From NCBI RefSeq assembly GCF_000720175.1, contig NZ_JOIX01000122.1:1-16074 (forward strand): a stretch of 16,074 bases of DNA. The letters are read 5' to 3'. The first letter of the stretch is position 1. Each line of letters begins with the position of its first letter. Below the pieces are notes generated by a model. The model saw only the letters and a program-made list of their open reading frames with translations, did no database searches and had not been told where the DNA came from. The DNA comes from Streptomyces sp. NRRL S-337. Lineage in GTDB: Bacteria > Actinomycetota > Actinomycetes > Streptomycetales > Streptomycetaceae. The translations under genes and the position numbers were made by a program. Below are positions 1 to 6,022 of the stretch, piece after piece.

Positions 1-50
1 GATCTACACTATCCTCTTCGTCGGCAGCGTCAGATGTGTATAAGAGACAG
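1..50 (+). other. Illumina Nextera i5 adapter (artefact)
   Basis: Bases 1-9 (GATCTACAC) are the 3' end of the P5 oligo. Bases 10-17 (TATCCTCT) match Nextera i5 index 503. Bases 18-31 are the Nextera read-1 linker, and 32-50 (AGATGTGTATAAGAGACAG) are the Tn5 mosaic end. This is library adapter left on a contig end, not a natural transposon. Genomic sequence starts at 51. Translation through the adapter gives the peptide MCIRDS, which is spurious. Confidence 0.98.
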
Positions 51-102
51 CCCCCCGCGCCCCCGCCCGCGCCCCTTCACTCCCCGGAGAGCCGACCGCC
101 CT

Positions 103-357
103 TCATTCCTCCGGAGGGAACACCGCCGCCCCGCTGTCCGCCACGGTGAGCGTGATCGCCTCCACGGGGCACCCCTCGGCCGCCGCCAGTACGCGATCGC
201 CGGGCTCCGTCTCCGTCGCCACCGGATGGGACTGCCGCGCGGTGTCCAGCCGGAACCCGTCGGGGGCCGCGCCGACACACATCCCCGACCCGATGCACAC
301 GCCCCGGTCGACCTCCACCCGCCACCGTGCCGCCGTCCGCCCCTCCGCGTCCGCCAT
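103..357 (-). CDS. 3Fe-4S/4Fe-4S single-cluster ferredoxin
   Basis: Small cytoplasmic electron-transfer protein of 84 residues, the usual length for actinobacterial P450-type ferredoxins. It has the motif C21-x5-C27 (CIGSGMC) and C63-P (GCPVEAI). Three cluster cysteines with a serine at the variable middle position (S24) suggest a 3Fe-4S or atypical cluster. The ATG at 357 overlaps the aldehyde dehydrogenase stop by one base (TGATG). A GTG one codon upstream (360) is also possible. It is co-transcribed with the dehydrogenase and is the only ferredoxin gene in the window. No ferredoxin lies next to the CYP125-like P450 at 11723, so this protein is its likely redox partner, an inference supported by the identical palindrome in front of both transcription units. 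No ferredoxin reductase is seen here. Confidence 0.9.
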   Translation of the reverse strand: MADAEGRTAARWRVEVDRGVCIGSGMCVGAAPDGFRLDTARQSHPVATETEPGDRVLAAAEGCPVEAITLTVADSGAAVFPPEE

Positions 358-1808
358 CACGCACCCGCCGGCAGGTGGATCATCTTGTGCTCCAGATACT
401 CACCGAACCCCTCGGGCCCGAACTCCCGCCCGATCCCGGAGTTCTTGTAGCCGCCGAACGGCCCGAGCATGTCGATGCTGAACGTGTTCACCGAGTACGT
501 CCCGGTCCGCACCCGCCGCGCCACGTCGATGCCGTGCTCGACATCACCGGTCCACACCGAACCGGACAGCCCGTAGTCGGAGTCGTCGGCGATCCGTACC
601 GCCTCGGCCTCGTCCTCGTACGGCAGCAGGCAGATCACCGGTCCGAAGATCTCCTCCCGGGCGATCCGCATGCCGTTGTCGACCTCGCCGAAGAGCGTCG
701 GCTCGACGTACCAGCCGGTGGCCTGCCCCTTCGGACGGGCGCCGCCGGTCAGGACCTTGGCGCCTTCCTTCTGACCGAGCGCGATGTAGTCCAACGAGCG
801 CTGCTGCTGCCGGCGGGCGACCAGCGGGCCGACCTCGGTGGCCGGATCCAGCGGGTCGCCCACGGTGAGCGCGGACGCCGCCGCGGTGAAGCGCTCGGCG
901 ATCTCGTCGTAGTGACTGCGCGGCGCGAGGATCCGGGTCTGCGCCACGCACGCCTGCCCGTTGATCATCCACGCGAACGGCACGATGCCGGCCACCGCCG
1001 CGCCCAGATCGGCGTCCGGCAGGATCACCGCCGCCGACTTGCCGCCCAGCTCCAGCGTGACGCGGCTGAGGTTCCGGGCCGCGACCTCCATGACCCGCTT
1101 GCCCGCCGCCACCGACCCGGTGAACGACACCTTGTCCACGCCGGGATGCCCGACGAGGTACTCGCTCACCTCACGGTCCGCCGGCAGGATCGAGAGCACC
1201 CCCTCCGGCAGCCCGGCCGCGGTGGCGATCTCCGCGAGGAGGTACGCGTCCAGCGGGGTCTCCGGCGACACCTTCAGCACCACCGAACACCCGGCCAGCA
1301 GCGCCGGCGCGAGCTTGGCGGCGGCGGTGAACTGCGGCACGTTCCACGGCACCACGGCCGCCACCACCCCGACCGGCTCCCGCCGCACCAGGATCGGCCC
1401 CAGCACCCCGGCCCGCCGCTCCTCGAACGGGAAGTCCCGGGCCACCGTGAGCGCCGCGTCCCAGGCCAGCACCGCGGCCAGCGACTGCACCATGACGCCC
1501 GAGGTGTACGGGGTGCCGTTCTCCGAGCTGATGACCCTGGCGATCTCCTCGCTGCGCGCGGCGAAGGCGTCCTTGATGCGGGTCACCACCTCGATCCGGT
1601 CCGCGAGCGGGGCGTTCGCCCACACCCCGGACGCGAAGGACGTGCGGGCCGCGGCCACCGCACGGTCGACATCGGCCCGCGAGGCGTGCGGGACCCGGCC
1701 GATGACCTGCTCGGTGTGCGGCGAGACGACCTCGATCGTGTCCCGGCCGTCCGGATCCGCCCACTCACCGCCTATGTAGAGCTTTCCGTGCTCGACGAGG
1801 TCGCTCAT
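357..1808 (-). CDS. NAD(P)-dependent aldehyde dehydrogenase
   Basis: A 483-residue aldehyde dehydrogenase of normal family length, oxidising an aldehyde to a carboxylate with NAD(P)+ in the cytoplasm. Visible family motifs are PWN (N156), the cofactor-binding lysine region (K179), FTGS (229-232), the general base in LELGGK (E253), the catalytic cysteine in NGQAC (C287) and EEIFGP (E386). The start at 1808 (MSDLVEHGKLYIGGEW) is preferred. It has a GGGAGG ribosome-binding site, and the longer reading frame to 1919 would run through the 1901-1915 palindrome and lacks family similarity. It is followed by the ferredoxin with a one-base overlap. Substrate cannot be read from sequence. The shared operator with a CYP125-like P450 suggests it takes the C26/C27 aldehyde of a sterol side chain to the acid. 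Confidence 0.95.
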   Translation of the reverse strand: MSDLVEHGKLYIGGEWADPDGRDTIEVVSPHTEQVIGRVPHASRADVDRAVAAARTSFASGVWANAPLADRIEVVTRIKDAFAARSEEIARVISSENGTPYTSGVMVQSLAAVLAWDAALTVARDFPFEERRAGVLGPILVRREPVGVVAAVVPWNVPQFTAAAKLAPALLAGCSVVLKVSPETPLDAYLLAEIATAAGLPEGVLSILPADREVSEYLVGHPGVDKVSFTGSVAAGKRVMEVAARNLSRVTLELGGKSAAVILPDADLGAAVAGIVPFAWMINGQACVAQTRILAPRSHYDEIAERFTAAASALTVGDPLDPATEVGPLVARRQQQRSLDYIALGQKEGAKVLTGGARPKGQATGWYVEPTLFGEVDNGMRIAREEIFGPVICLLPYEDEAEAVRIADDSDYGLSGSVWTGDVEHGIDVARRVRTGTYSVNTFSIDMLGPFGGYKNSGIGREFGPEGFGEYLEHKMIHLPAGA

Positions 1809-1900
1809 GGCTGCCGCCTCCCGACGATGGCAATGACCTGCTGTTGACGATGGCGTTACCGCGCACCCTTGCTCCGCGTCCCTGCCTACTGCGCACTTTA

Positions 1901-1915
1901 CTGACGGGTCGTCAG
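1901..1915. promoter_or_regulatory. Perfect palindrome CTGACG-GGT-CGTCAG, putative operator
   Basis: The 6-bp arms are perfectly inverted around a 3-bp spacer, the size and symmetry of a TetR-family operator. It lies 92 bases upstream of the aldehyde dehydrogenase ATG. On the minus strand the adjoining TAAAGT (1900-1895) fits a TAnnnT -10 element, but no good -35 was found. The same arms and spacer length recur at 11676-11690 in front of the P450. The regulator is not in the window. Confidence 0.7.
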
Positions 1916-1931
1916 ACACTTTGCCGCATCA

Positions 1932-1949
1932 GGAACTGTTACCAGTTCC
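1932..1949. promoter_or_regulatory. Perfect palindrome GGAACTG-TTAC-CAGTTCC
   Basis: The 7-bp inverted arms have a 4-bp spacer and sit in the middle of the divergent region between the aldehyde dehydrogenase and the MBL-fold hydrolase. It lies upstream of the dehydrogenase promoter side, so it could be an operator or activator site. It overlaps a KstR-like 14-mer (1937-1950) that has one mismatch in a fixed position, but the two symmetry axes differ by 3 bases, so the regulator is uncertain. Confidence 0.45.
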
Positions 1950-2027
1950 AGTGGGAGGAGTCCACGGCGCGGGCCGAATCCGATCCCGGTCAACTCCCCC
2001 GATATGGTGGGCACTTACCCCATCACT

Positions 2028-2041
2028 TGAAACCCGTTCTA
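2028..2041. promoter_or_regulatory. KstR-type operator upstream of MBL hydrolase
   Basis: TGAAACCCGTTCTA matches the KstR consensus TnnAACnnGTTnnA at every fixed position. KstR is the TetR-family repressor of sterol catabolism genes in mycobacteria and relatives. The site ends 37 bases before the ATG of the MBL-fold gene and directly upstream of a -10-like element. The ten bases CGTTCTAGTT (2035-2044) recur exactly at 11540-11549 beside the thiolase. Assignment to KstR itself is inference. Confidence 0.6.
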
Positions 2042-2043
2042 GT

Positions 2044-2049
2044 TATAGT
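2044..2049 (+). promoter_or_regulatory. -10-like element TATAGT for MBL hydrolase
   Basis: TATAGT is one mismatch from TATAAT in otherwise GC-rich DNA, 29 bases before the start codon. The KstR-type site ends 2 bases upstream, so a bound repressor would cover the spacer between -35 and -10. No convincing -35 hexamer is present at 16-19 bases. Confidence 0.4.
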
Positions 2050-2078
2050 GAGGGCGGTTTCGACGAGAGGGGACCACG

Positions 2079-3188
2079 ATGGGCGCGCAGGTGATCGACC
2101 ACCAGGGCGGGGTGTGGAGCATCGCCGTTCCCATCCCGGACAATCCGCTCGGCCACACCCTCGTCCACCTCCTGGAGACCGAACGCGGGCCGGTGCTGAT
2201 CGACACCGGATGGGACGACCCGGACTCCTGGGACACCTTGGCGGCCGGCGTCACCGCCTGCGGCTTCGCCCTCGCCGATCTCCACGGCGTACTGATCACC
2301 CACCACCACCCCGACCACCACGGGCTCTCCGCCAAGGTGCGGGAGGCGTCCGGCGCGTGGATCGCGATGCACGCCGCGGACACCGCCGTCGTACGCCGCA
2401 CCCGCGCGGCCGTACCGGGGCAGTGGCTGGACTACCTGATCGCCAAGCTCGTCACCGCGGGCGCACCGGACGAGCATCTGTCCCGACTGCGGGAGGCACG
2501 CGCCAAGAGGAGGAGCGGTCGCCAACCTCCGGGCCGACAGGCGGCGCTACCGGACCGCGACATCGCCCCGGGCGAGCTGCTCGACCTCCCGGGGCGCCGG
2601 CTGCGCGCCGTCTGGACGCCGGGCCATACACCGGGCCATGTGTGCCTGCACCTGGAGGAGGAACATCCGGGGGCCGGCACCAATGCCGATGCCGGTGGCG
2701 GTGCCGGCACCCGGCAGGGCGGGCACGGTCAAGGGCGCGGCTTCGGGCGGCTGTTCTCCGGTGACCACCTCCTCCCCGGCATCACCCCGCACATCGGCCT
2801 GTACGAGGATCCGGACGAGGCCACGGCCACCGACCCCCTGGGCGACTACCTCGACTCCCTCGAACGCGTCGCCCGTCTCGCACCCGCCGAGGTCCTCCCC
2901 GCACATCAGCACGCCTTCGCCGATGCCGGTGGACGCGTACGCGAGCTCATCGCTCACCATGAAGAGCGGCTCTCCGGACTGAGGGCACTGCTCCGCGAAC
3001 CCCTCACCCCTTGGGAACTCGCCGTGCGCATGGAGTGGAACCGCCCGTGGGAACAGATCCCTTACGCGTCGCGGAACATCGCGGTCTCGGAGGCCGAGGC
3101 CCATCTGCGCCGCCTGGTGAAGCTGGGGCAGGTGGAGCAGGTGGAGCGAGCGGCGGACGGGGGTCCGGCGCGGTACCAGGCGGTGTAG
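2079..3188 (+). CDS. Metallo-beta-lactamase-fold hydrolase
   Basis: A 369-residue cytoplasmic hydrolase with the MBL metal site. THHHPDHHG at 74-82 gives the HxHxDH ligands H75, H77, D79 and H80. TPGHTPGH (180-187), SGDH (D229) and PAHQH (H276) supply the remaining ligands. The C-terminal segment from about residue 300 resembles the winged-helix domain of LACTB2/beta-lactamase-like proteins. A Gly-rich, low-complexity stretch at about 196-222 interrupts the fold between the TPGH and SGDH motifs and is probably a surface loop. The start at 2079 has a GAGAGGGG ribosome-binding site. A KstR-type operator sits directly upstream, linking it to the sterol genes; a thioesterase-like or ring-hydrolase role is possible, but the substrate is unknown. 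Confidence 0.88.
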   Translation: MGAQVIDHQGGVWSIAVPIPDNPLGHTLVHLLETERGPVLIDTGWDDPDSWDTLAAGVTACGFALADLHGVLITHHHPDHHGLSAKVREASGAWIAMHAADTAVVRRTRAAVPGQWLDYLIAKLVTAGAPDEHLSRLREARAKRRSGRQPPGRQAALPDRDIAPGELLDLPGRRLRAVWTPGHTPGHVCLHLEEEHPGAGTNADAGGGAGTRQGGHGQGRGFGRLFSGDHLLPGITPHIGLYEDPDEATATDPLGDYLDSLERVARLAPAEVLPAHQHAFADAGGRVRELIAHHEERLSGLRALLREPLTPWELAVRMEWNRPWEQIPYASRNIAVSEAEAHLRRLVKLGQVEQVERAADGGPARYQAV

Positions 3189-3292
3189 CCATCCCGGCGG
3201 AATTCGGTAGCCCAAGGCAATCATATTCGCTAACCTGGCCACCACCCTGCTCACCGTTCCGCTTCCGCTTCCTCACCTTCGAAAGGCCCCTC

Positions 3293-4189
3293 ATGGGCGA
3301 GTTGCGCGGCGTCGCCGCCACCGCACTCGGTGTGGCCCGGATCCGTGCGGCCGAAAGCACCCGCCGGGACCGGCTCTTCGACGACCCCTACGCCGCGGCC
3401 TTCGTGGCCGCCGCCCCGCCCCCGCCCGCCGCGGCCACACGGGCGGACGACACGGAGGTGCCCGCCACCCACCGGGAGGCGTTCTACCGCGGGCTGTTCC
3501 GGCACATCGTGCTGCGCACCCGTTTCTTCGACGACTACCTGACCGCGGCGGCCGGCGAACACGCCCTCCGCCAGGTGGTGGTGCTCGCCGCCGGCCTCGA
3601 CTCCCGCGCCTACCGGTTGCCGTGGCCCGACGGCGTACGCCTCTACGAGGTCGACCTGCCGGAGGTGCTGGCCTTCAAGGAGCGGGTGCTGGCCGAGCGG
3701 GGCGCCCGGCCGCGGTGTGCGTGTACCGCCGTCGTTGCCGACCTGCGCACGGACTGGACCGCACCGCTGCGGGCCGCCGGTTTCGCGCCGGACGAGCCGA
3801 CCGCCTGGCTCGTGGAGGGCCTGCTGGTCTATCTGTCGGCGGCGGAGGCCGCCCGGCTGCTGACCACTCTCGGCGAGCAGTCCGCCCCGGGCAGCCGGCT
3901 CGCCTTCCCCGGCTCCGGCGACTTCCGCAACAGCCCGATGATGGACGGCGGCCGTGCCCTGCCGTCGATGCGTGAGGTCAGCGCCCTGTGGAAGGGCGGC
4001 CTCGACGAGCCGGCCGACGACTGGCTGGGCCGGCACGGCTGGCGGCCGCGCACGTACGCCCGCGAGACGGTCGCGGCGTCGTACGGGCGGGCCTTGGGCG
4101 GGCGGGCTGGTAAGGCCGGCGGCGGGGCGGACGGCCGTGGCGCCTTCGTCGTCGCCGTACGCGGCGACCGCGAGACCCCGGCCTCTTAG
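3293..4189 (+). CDS. SAM-dependent methyltransferase, TIGR00027/LCM-like family
   Basis: A 298-residue class I methyltransferase of the TIGR00027/leucine-carboxyl-methyltransferase-like family, which is common in mycobacteria and Streptomyces and mostly uncharacterised. Visible are the N-terminal ARIRAAES...RLFDDPYA segment, the SAM-binding VVLAAGLDSRAYRL (97-110), the acidic residues after it (YEVDLPEV, E119/D121), VVADL (147-151) and WLVEGLLVYL (172-181). The ATG at 3293 is chosen because GAAAGG ends 6 bases upstream and family similarity begins there; the open frame to 3011 overlaps the MBL gene. It lies 104 bases after the MBL gene with no clear terminator between, so read-through is possible. 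The substrate is unknown. Confidence 0.85.
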   Translation: MGELRGVAATALGVARIRAAESTRRDRLFDDPYAAAFVAAAPPPPAAATRADDTEVPATHREAFYRGLFRHIVLRTRFFDDYLTAAAGEHALRQVVVLAAGLDSRAYRLPWPDGVRLYEVDLPEVLAFKERVLAERGARPRCACTAVVADLRTDWTAPLRAAGFAPDEPTAWLVEGLLVYLSAAEAARLLTTLGEQSAPGSRLAFPGSGDFRNSPMMDGGRALPSMREVSALWKGGLDEPADDWLGRHGWRPRTYARETVAASYGRALGGRAGKAGGGADGRGAFVVAVRGDRETPAS

Positions 4190-4260
4190 CACGCCCCGGG
4201 GCGCGTCCCGATCGGCCGCGGGGTCCCGGTCGGCGGCGCGTCCGCGGGGCGCACCCCGCC

Positions 4261-4301
4261 GGGCGGGGCCCCGCCCCGCGCCGGTGTCCCCCGGCCGGGG
4301 G
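4261..4301. terminator. GC-rich palindromes, possible terminator
   Basis: Two perfect palindromes lie between the methyltransferase and the riboswitch: GGGCGGGGCCCCGCCC (4261-4276) and CCCCCGGCCGGGGG (4288-4301). Neither has a loop or a T-tract, so hairpin formation would be imperfect, but T-less GC-rich structures are usual at gene ends in this group. The rest of 4190-4260 shows no gene and no further signal. Confidence 0.4.
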
Positions 4302-4482
4302 CCGGTTAAGGTGTGCGGGACAACGTCATCCGTACCCGATCGGGGGAAGCCGGTGGAAATCCGGCGCTGCCCCTCCCCCAGGCTCTCGGCTTCGCTCGAA
4401 CCCGGGGGCACCCCCATCCGTGAGGACGGCCGATCGCGCCGCGCGCGGCGATCCGGCCGGCCGAGCCGGAGCACCCGATAGG
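4301..4482 (+). promoter_or_regulatory. Cobalamin (B12) riboswitch-like leader
   Basis: The conserved core GGGGAAGCCGGTGGAAATCC (4352-4371 region) followed by GGCGCTGCCCC matches the GGGAAnCCGGTGnnAnTCCGGnGCTGCCC block of adenosylcobalamin-type riboswitches. A small CCGT-GAGG-ACGG hairpin (4418-4429) and a long stem (about 4428-4458) follow. GAGCCGGAGCACC (about 4464-4476) then resembles the 3' B12 box. The usual CGCnACTGT segment after GCTGCCCC is not visible and appears displaced or altered by a palindromic insertion at about 4371-4417. The following genes form an ECF-type importer operon, which fits B12 control. Ends are approximate and no covariance search was possible. Confidence 0.75.
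4371..4417. repeat. REP-like palindrome inside the riboswitch
   Basis: CCCTCCCCC, then a central CTCTCGGCTTCGCTCGAA, then CCCGGGGGCACCCCCAT form an imperfect palindrome (CCCCC at 4375-4379 pairs with GGGGG at 4404-4408). This sequence type recurs as an intergenic repeat in Streptomyces genomes. It sits exactly after GCTGCCCC of the B12 riboswitch core. Its identity as a dispersed repeat is from memory of the family and was not searched. Confidence 0.55.
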
Positions 4483-4660
4483 GCACGGCCAAGGCTCGCG
4501 CCACCGGTACCGCCACCTGCGGACGGCCGGTGCGCGGCACCGTCGAGGTATACGGAGCCGAGCCCGGTGCCACCGCGCCCGATCACAGGATCGCTGCGCG
4601 GGGGTGGGCCGAGCGCGGCTGCGTGCACCGCCGCGACCCGACCCGAGAGGCACCGACCCG
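4483..4660 (+). other. Leader between riboswitch and first gene
   Basis: This 178-base stretch holds no supported gene. It contains an inverted pair CACCGG / CCGGTG (about 4502-4532) and a small hairpin CGATC-ACAG-GATCG (4580-4593), which could belong to the riboswitch expression platform. GAGAGG (4645-4650) is the ribosome-binding site for the ATG at 4661. Confidence 0.4.
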
Positions 4661-6022
4661 ATGGCCCCCATGGTTTCCATGGCTCACCAGGCCCCTACGA
4701 CGCACCCCGTCGCCTTCCTGGCGCGCCGCGCCGCCACGGCGCTGGCGGCCGCGGTGGTGCTGGGCGCGGCCGCTGCCCCCGCGTTCGCCGACCCGGCGCC
4801 CGCCGCCGCCCCGTCCCCGTCCACGCAGAAGCTGCCCGCCGGGCTGTACGGCACCAAGGACCCGCAGTACGACGGCGTCTGGCGGCAGTCGTTGGCGCTG
4901 CTGGCGCAACACACGGTGGGCGTGCGGCCCGCGGCCTCGGCGGTGGACTGGCTGGTCGGGCAGCAGTGCGCGGACGGTTCGTACACCGGTTTCCGGGCCG
5001 ACCCGGCCAAGGCGTGTGACGCCAAGACGATGCGGGACACCAACCAGACGGGCGCCGCGGTGCAGGCGCTGGCCGCGCTCGGCGGGCACGGCAAGACCGT
5101 GACGAAGGCCGTGGAGTGGCTGAAGTCGGTGCAGAACGACGACGGTGGCTGGCCGTCGATGCCCGGTTCGCCCAGCGACGCCAACTCCACCTCGGTGGTG
5201 ATCGGCGCGCTGGCGGCGGCCGGTGAGAAGCCGGAGTCGGTCACGTCGAAGAAGGGCGGCAAGACCCCGTACGACGGGCTGCTCACCTTCCGGCTGGGCT
5301 GCGACGCCAAGGAGGAGGGCCGCGGCGCGTTCACCTTCCAGCTCAAGGGCGCGGCACCGAACGCCGATGCCACCGCGGCCGCCGCGACCGGCGCGCTCGG
5401 CAAGGGCTTTGTCGTCGCCCCTGCGGACGGTGCCGCCGACGCTCCCGTCAAGCCGCTGACCTGCAAGGGCGGTAAGGAGGACGGCGCCGGTAAGGGCCAG
5501 CGGGCGGGGGCCGCGGCGGACCGGGCGCGGGCCGCGGACGGCGGCGCCGCCTACCTCGTCGCTCAGCTCGACAAGAACGGGCAGCATCTGATGTCGGCGA
5601 TGCCGGGTGCGGAGAAGCAGCCGGATGTCGGCAACACCGCCGACGCCGTGGTGGCACTGGCGGCCGGTGGCCACCGCTCCGCCGCGCAGCGGCCGCTCGC
5701 GTGGCTGGAGAAGAACGCCGCCGGCTGGGCCCGGCAGAACGGCCCGGCCGCGTACGCGCAGCTGGTGCTCGCCGCGCACGCCACCGGCACGGACCCGCGC
5801 GCGTTCGGCGGCACCGACCTGGTGTCCGCCCTCAACGCCACCGGTCCCAAGCCGGCCGCGGTGTCCGGGAAGTCCACGAAGTCCGGGAAGGACGCGAAGA
5901 GCGACGAGGGCAAGGGCGGGGGCATCGGCGTCGTATGGGTCGTCGCCGTCGGCCTGGCCATCGGTGCCGGCATCGGCTTCCTGCTGAGCGGCCGCAAGAA
6001 CCGCGGCAAGAACGGCCTCTGA
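4661..6022 (+). CDS. Secreted, anchored alpha/alpha-toroid protein (cyclase/prenyltransferase-like)
   Basis: A 453-residue predicted surface protein. It has a Sec signal peptide (about 21-43, cleavage after AFA), a Pro/Ala linker, then helical repeats of the squalene-hopene-cyclase/prenyltransferase barrel type: AVDWLVGQQCADGSY (94-108), AVEWLKSVQNDDGGW (150-164), NTADAVVALAAGGH (325-338) and PLAWLEKNAAGW (345-356). A Lys/Gly/Ala-rich linker (about 269-291) splits two halves. A C-terminal transmembrane helix (about 422-442) ends in a basic tail. Four cysteines (103, 119, 214, 268) could form disulfides outside the cell. The DxDD acid motif of class II cyclases is absent, so it is probably a binding protein. 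It is the first gene after the B12 riboswitch, coupled to the next gene by TGATG. A B12-capture role is inferred. Starts at 4670 or 4679 are alternatives. Confidence 0.85.
   Translation: MAPMVSMAHQAPTTHPVAFLARRAATALAAAVVLGAAAAPAFADPAPAAAPSPSTQKLPAGLYGTKDPQYDGVWRQSLALLAQHTVGVRPAASAVDWLVGQQCADGSYTGFRADPAKACDAKTMRDTNQTGAAVQALAALGGHGKTVTKAVEWLKSVQNDDGGWPSMPGSPSDANSTSVVIGALAAAGEKPESVTSKKGGKTPYDGLLTFRLGCDAKEEGRGAFTFQLKGAAPNADATAAAATGALGKGFVVAPADGAADAPVKPLTCKGGKEDGAGKGQRAGAAADRARAADGGAAYLVAQLDKNGQHLMSAMPGAEKQPDVGNTADAVVALAAGGHRSAAQRPLAWLEKNAAGWARQNGPAAYAQLVLAAHATGTDPRAFGGTDLVSALNATGPKPAAVSGKSTKSGKDAKSDEGKGGGIGVVWVVAVGLAIGAGIGFLLSGRKNRGKNGL

Noticed and set aside
32..50. Tn5 mosaic end as evidence for a natural transposon
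   Set aside because: It is preceded by the full Nextera linker, an index and P5 sequence, so it is a library artefact.
34..450. Plus-strand 138-aa reading frame starting MCIRDS
   Set aside because: It begins in the sequencing adapter and runs antisense to the ferredoxin.
327..1847. 506-aa plus-strand reading frame
   Set aside because: It is antisense to the aldehyde dehydrogenase, which has all family motifs; the shadow is Arg/His/Pro-rich with no recognisable domain.
1809..1919. Longer aldehyde dehydrogenase N-terminus starting at 1919
   Set aside because: The extra 37 residues lack family similarity and would encode through the promoter palindrome; ATG 1808 has a good ribosome-binding site.
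1937..1950. KstR-like 14-mer TGTTACCAGTTCCA as an independent operator
   Set aside because: One fixed position mismatches and its axis differs from the stronger palindrome it overlaps, so it is not listed as a KstR site.
3251..4573. 440-aa minus-strand reading frame
   Set aside because: It is antisense to the methyltransferase and the riboswitch region, with no recognisable motifs.
4661..6022. Calling the toroid protein a terpene cyclase or prenyltransferase enzyme
   Set aside because: It is exported and membrane-anchored, lacks the DxDD motif, and sits in a transporter operon.
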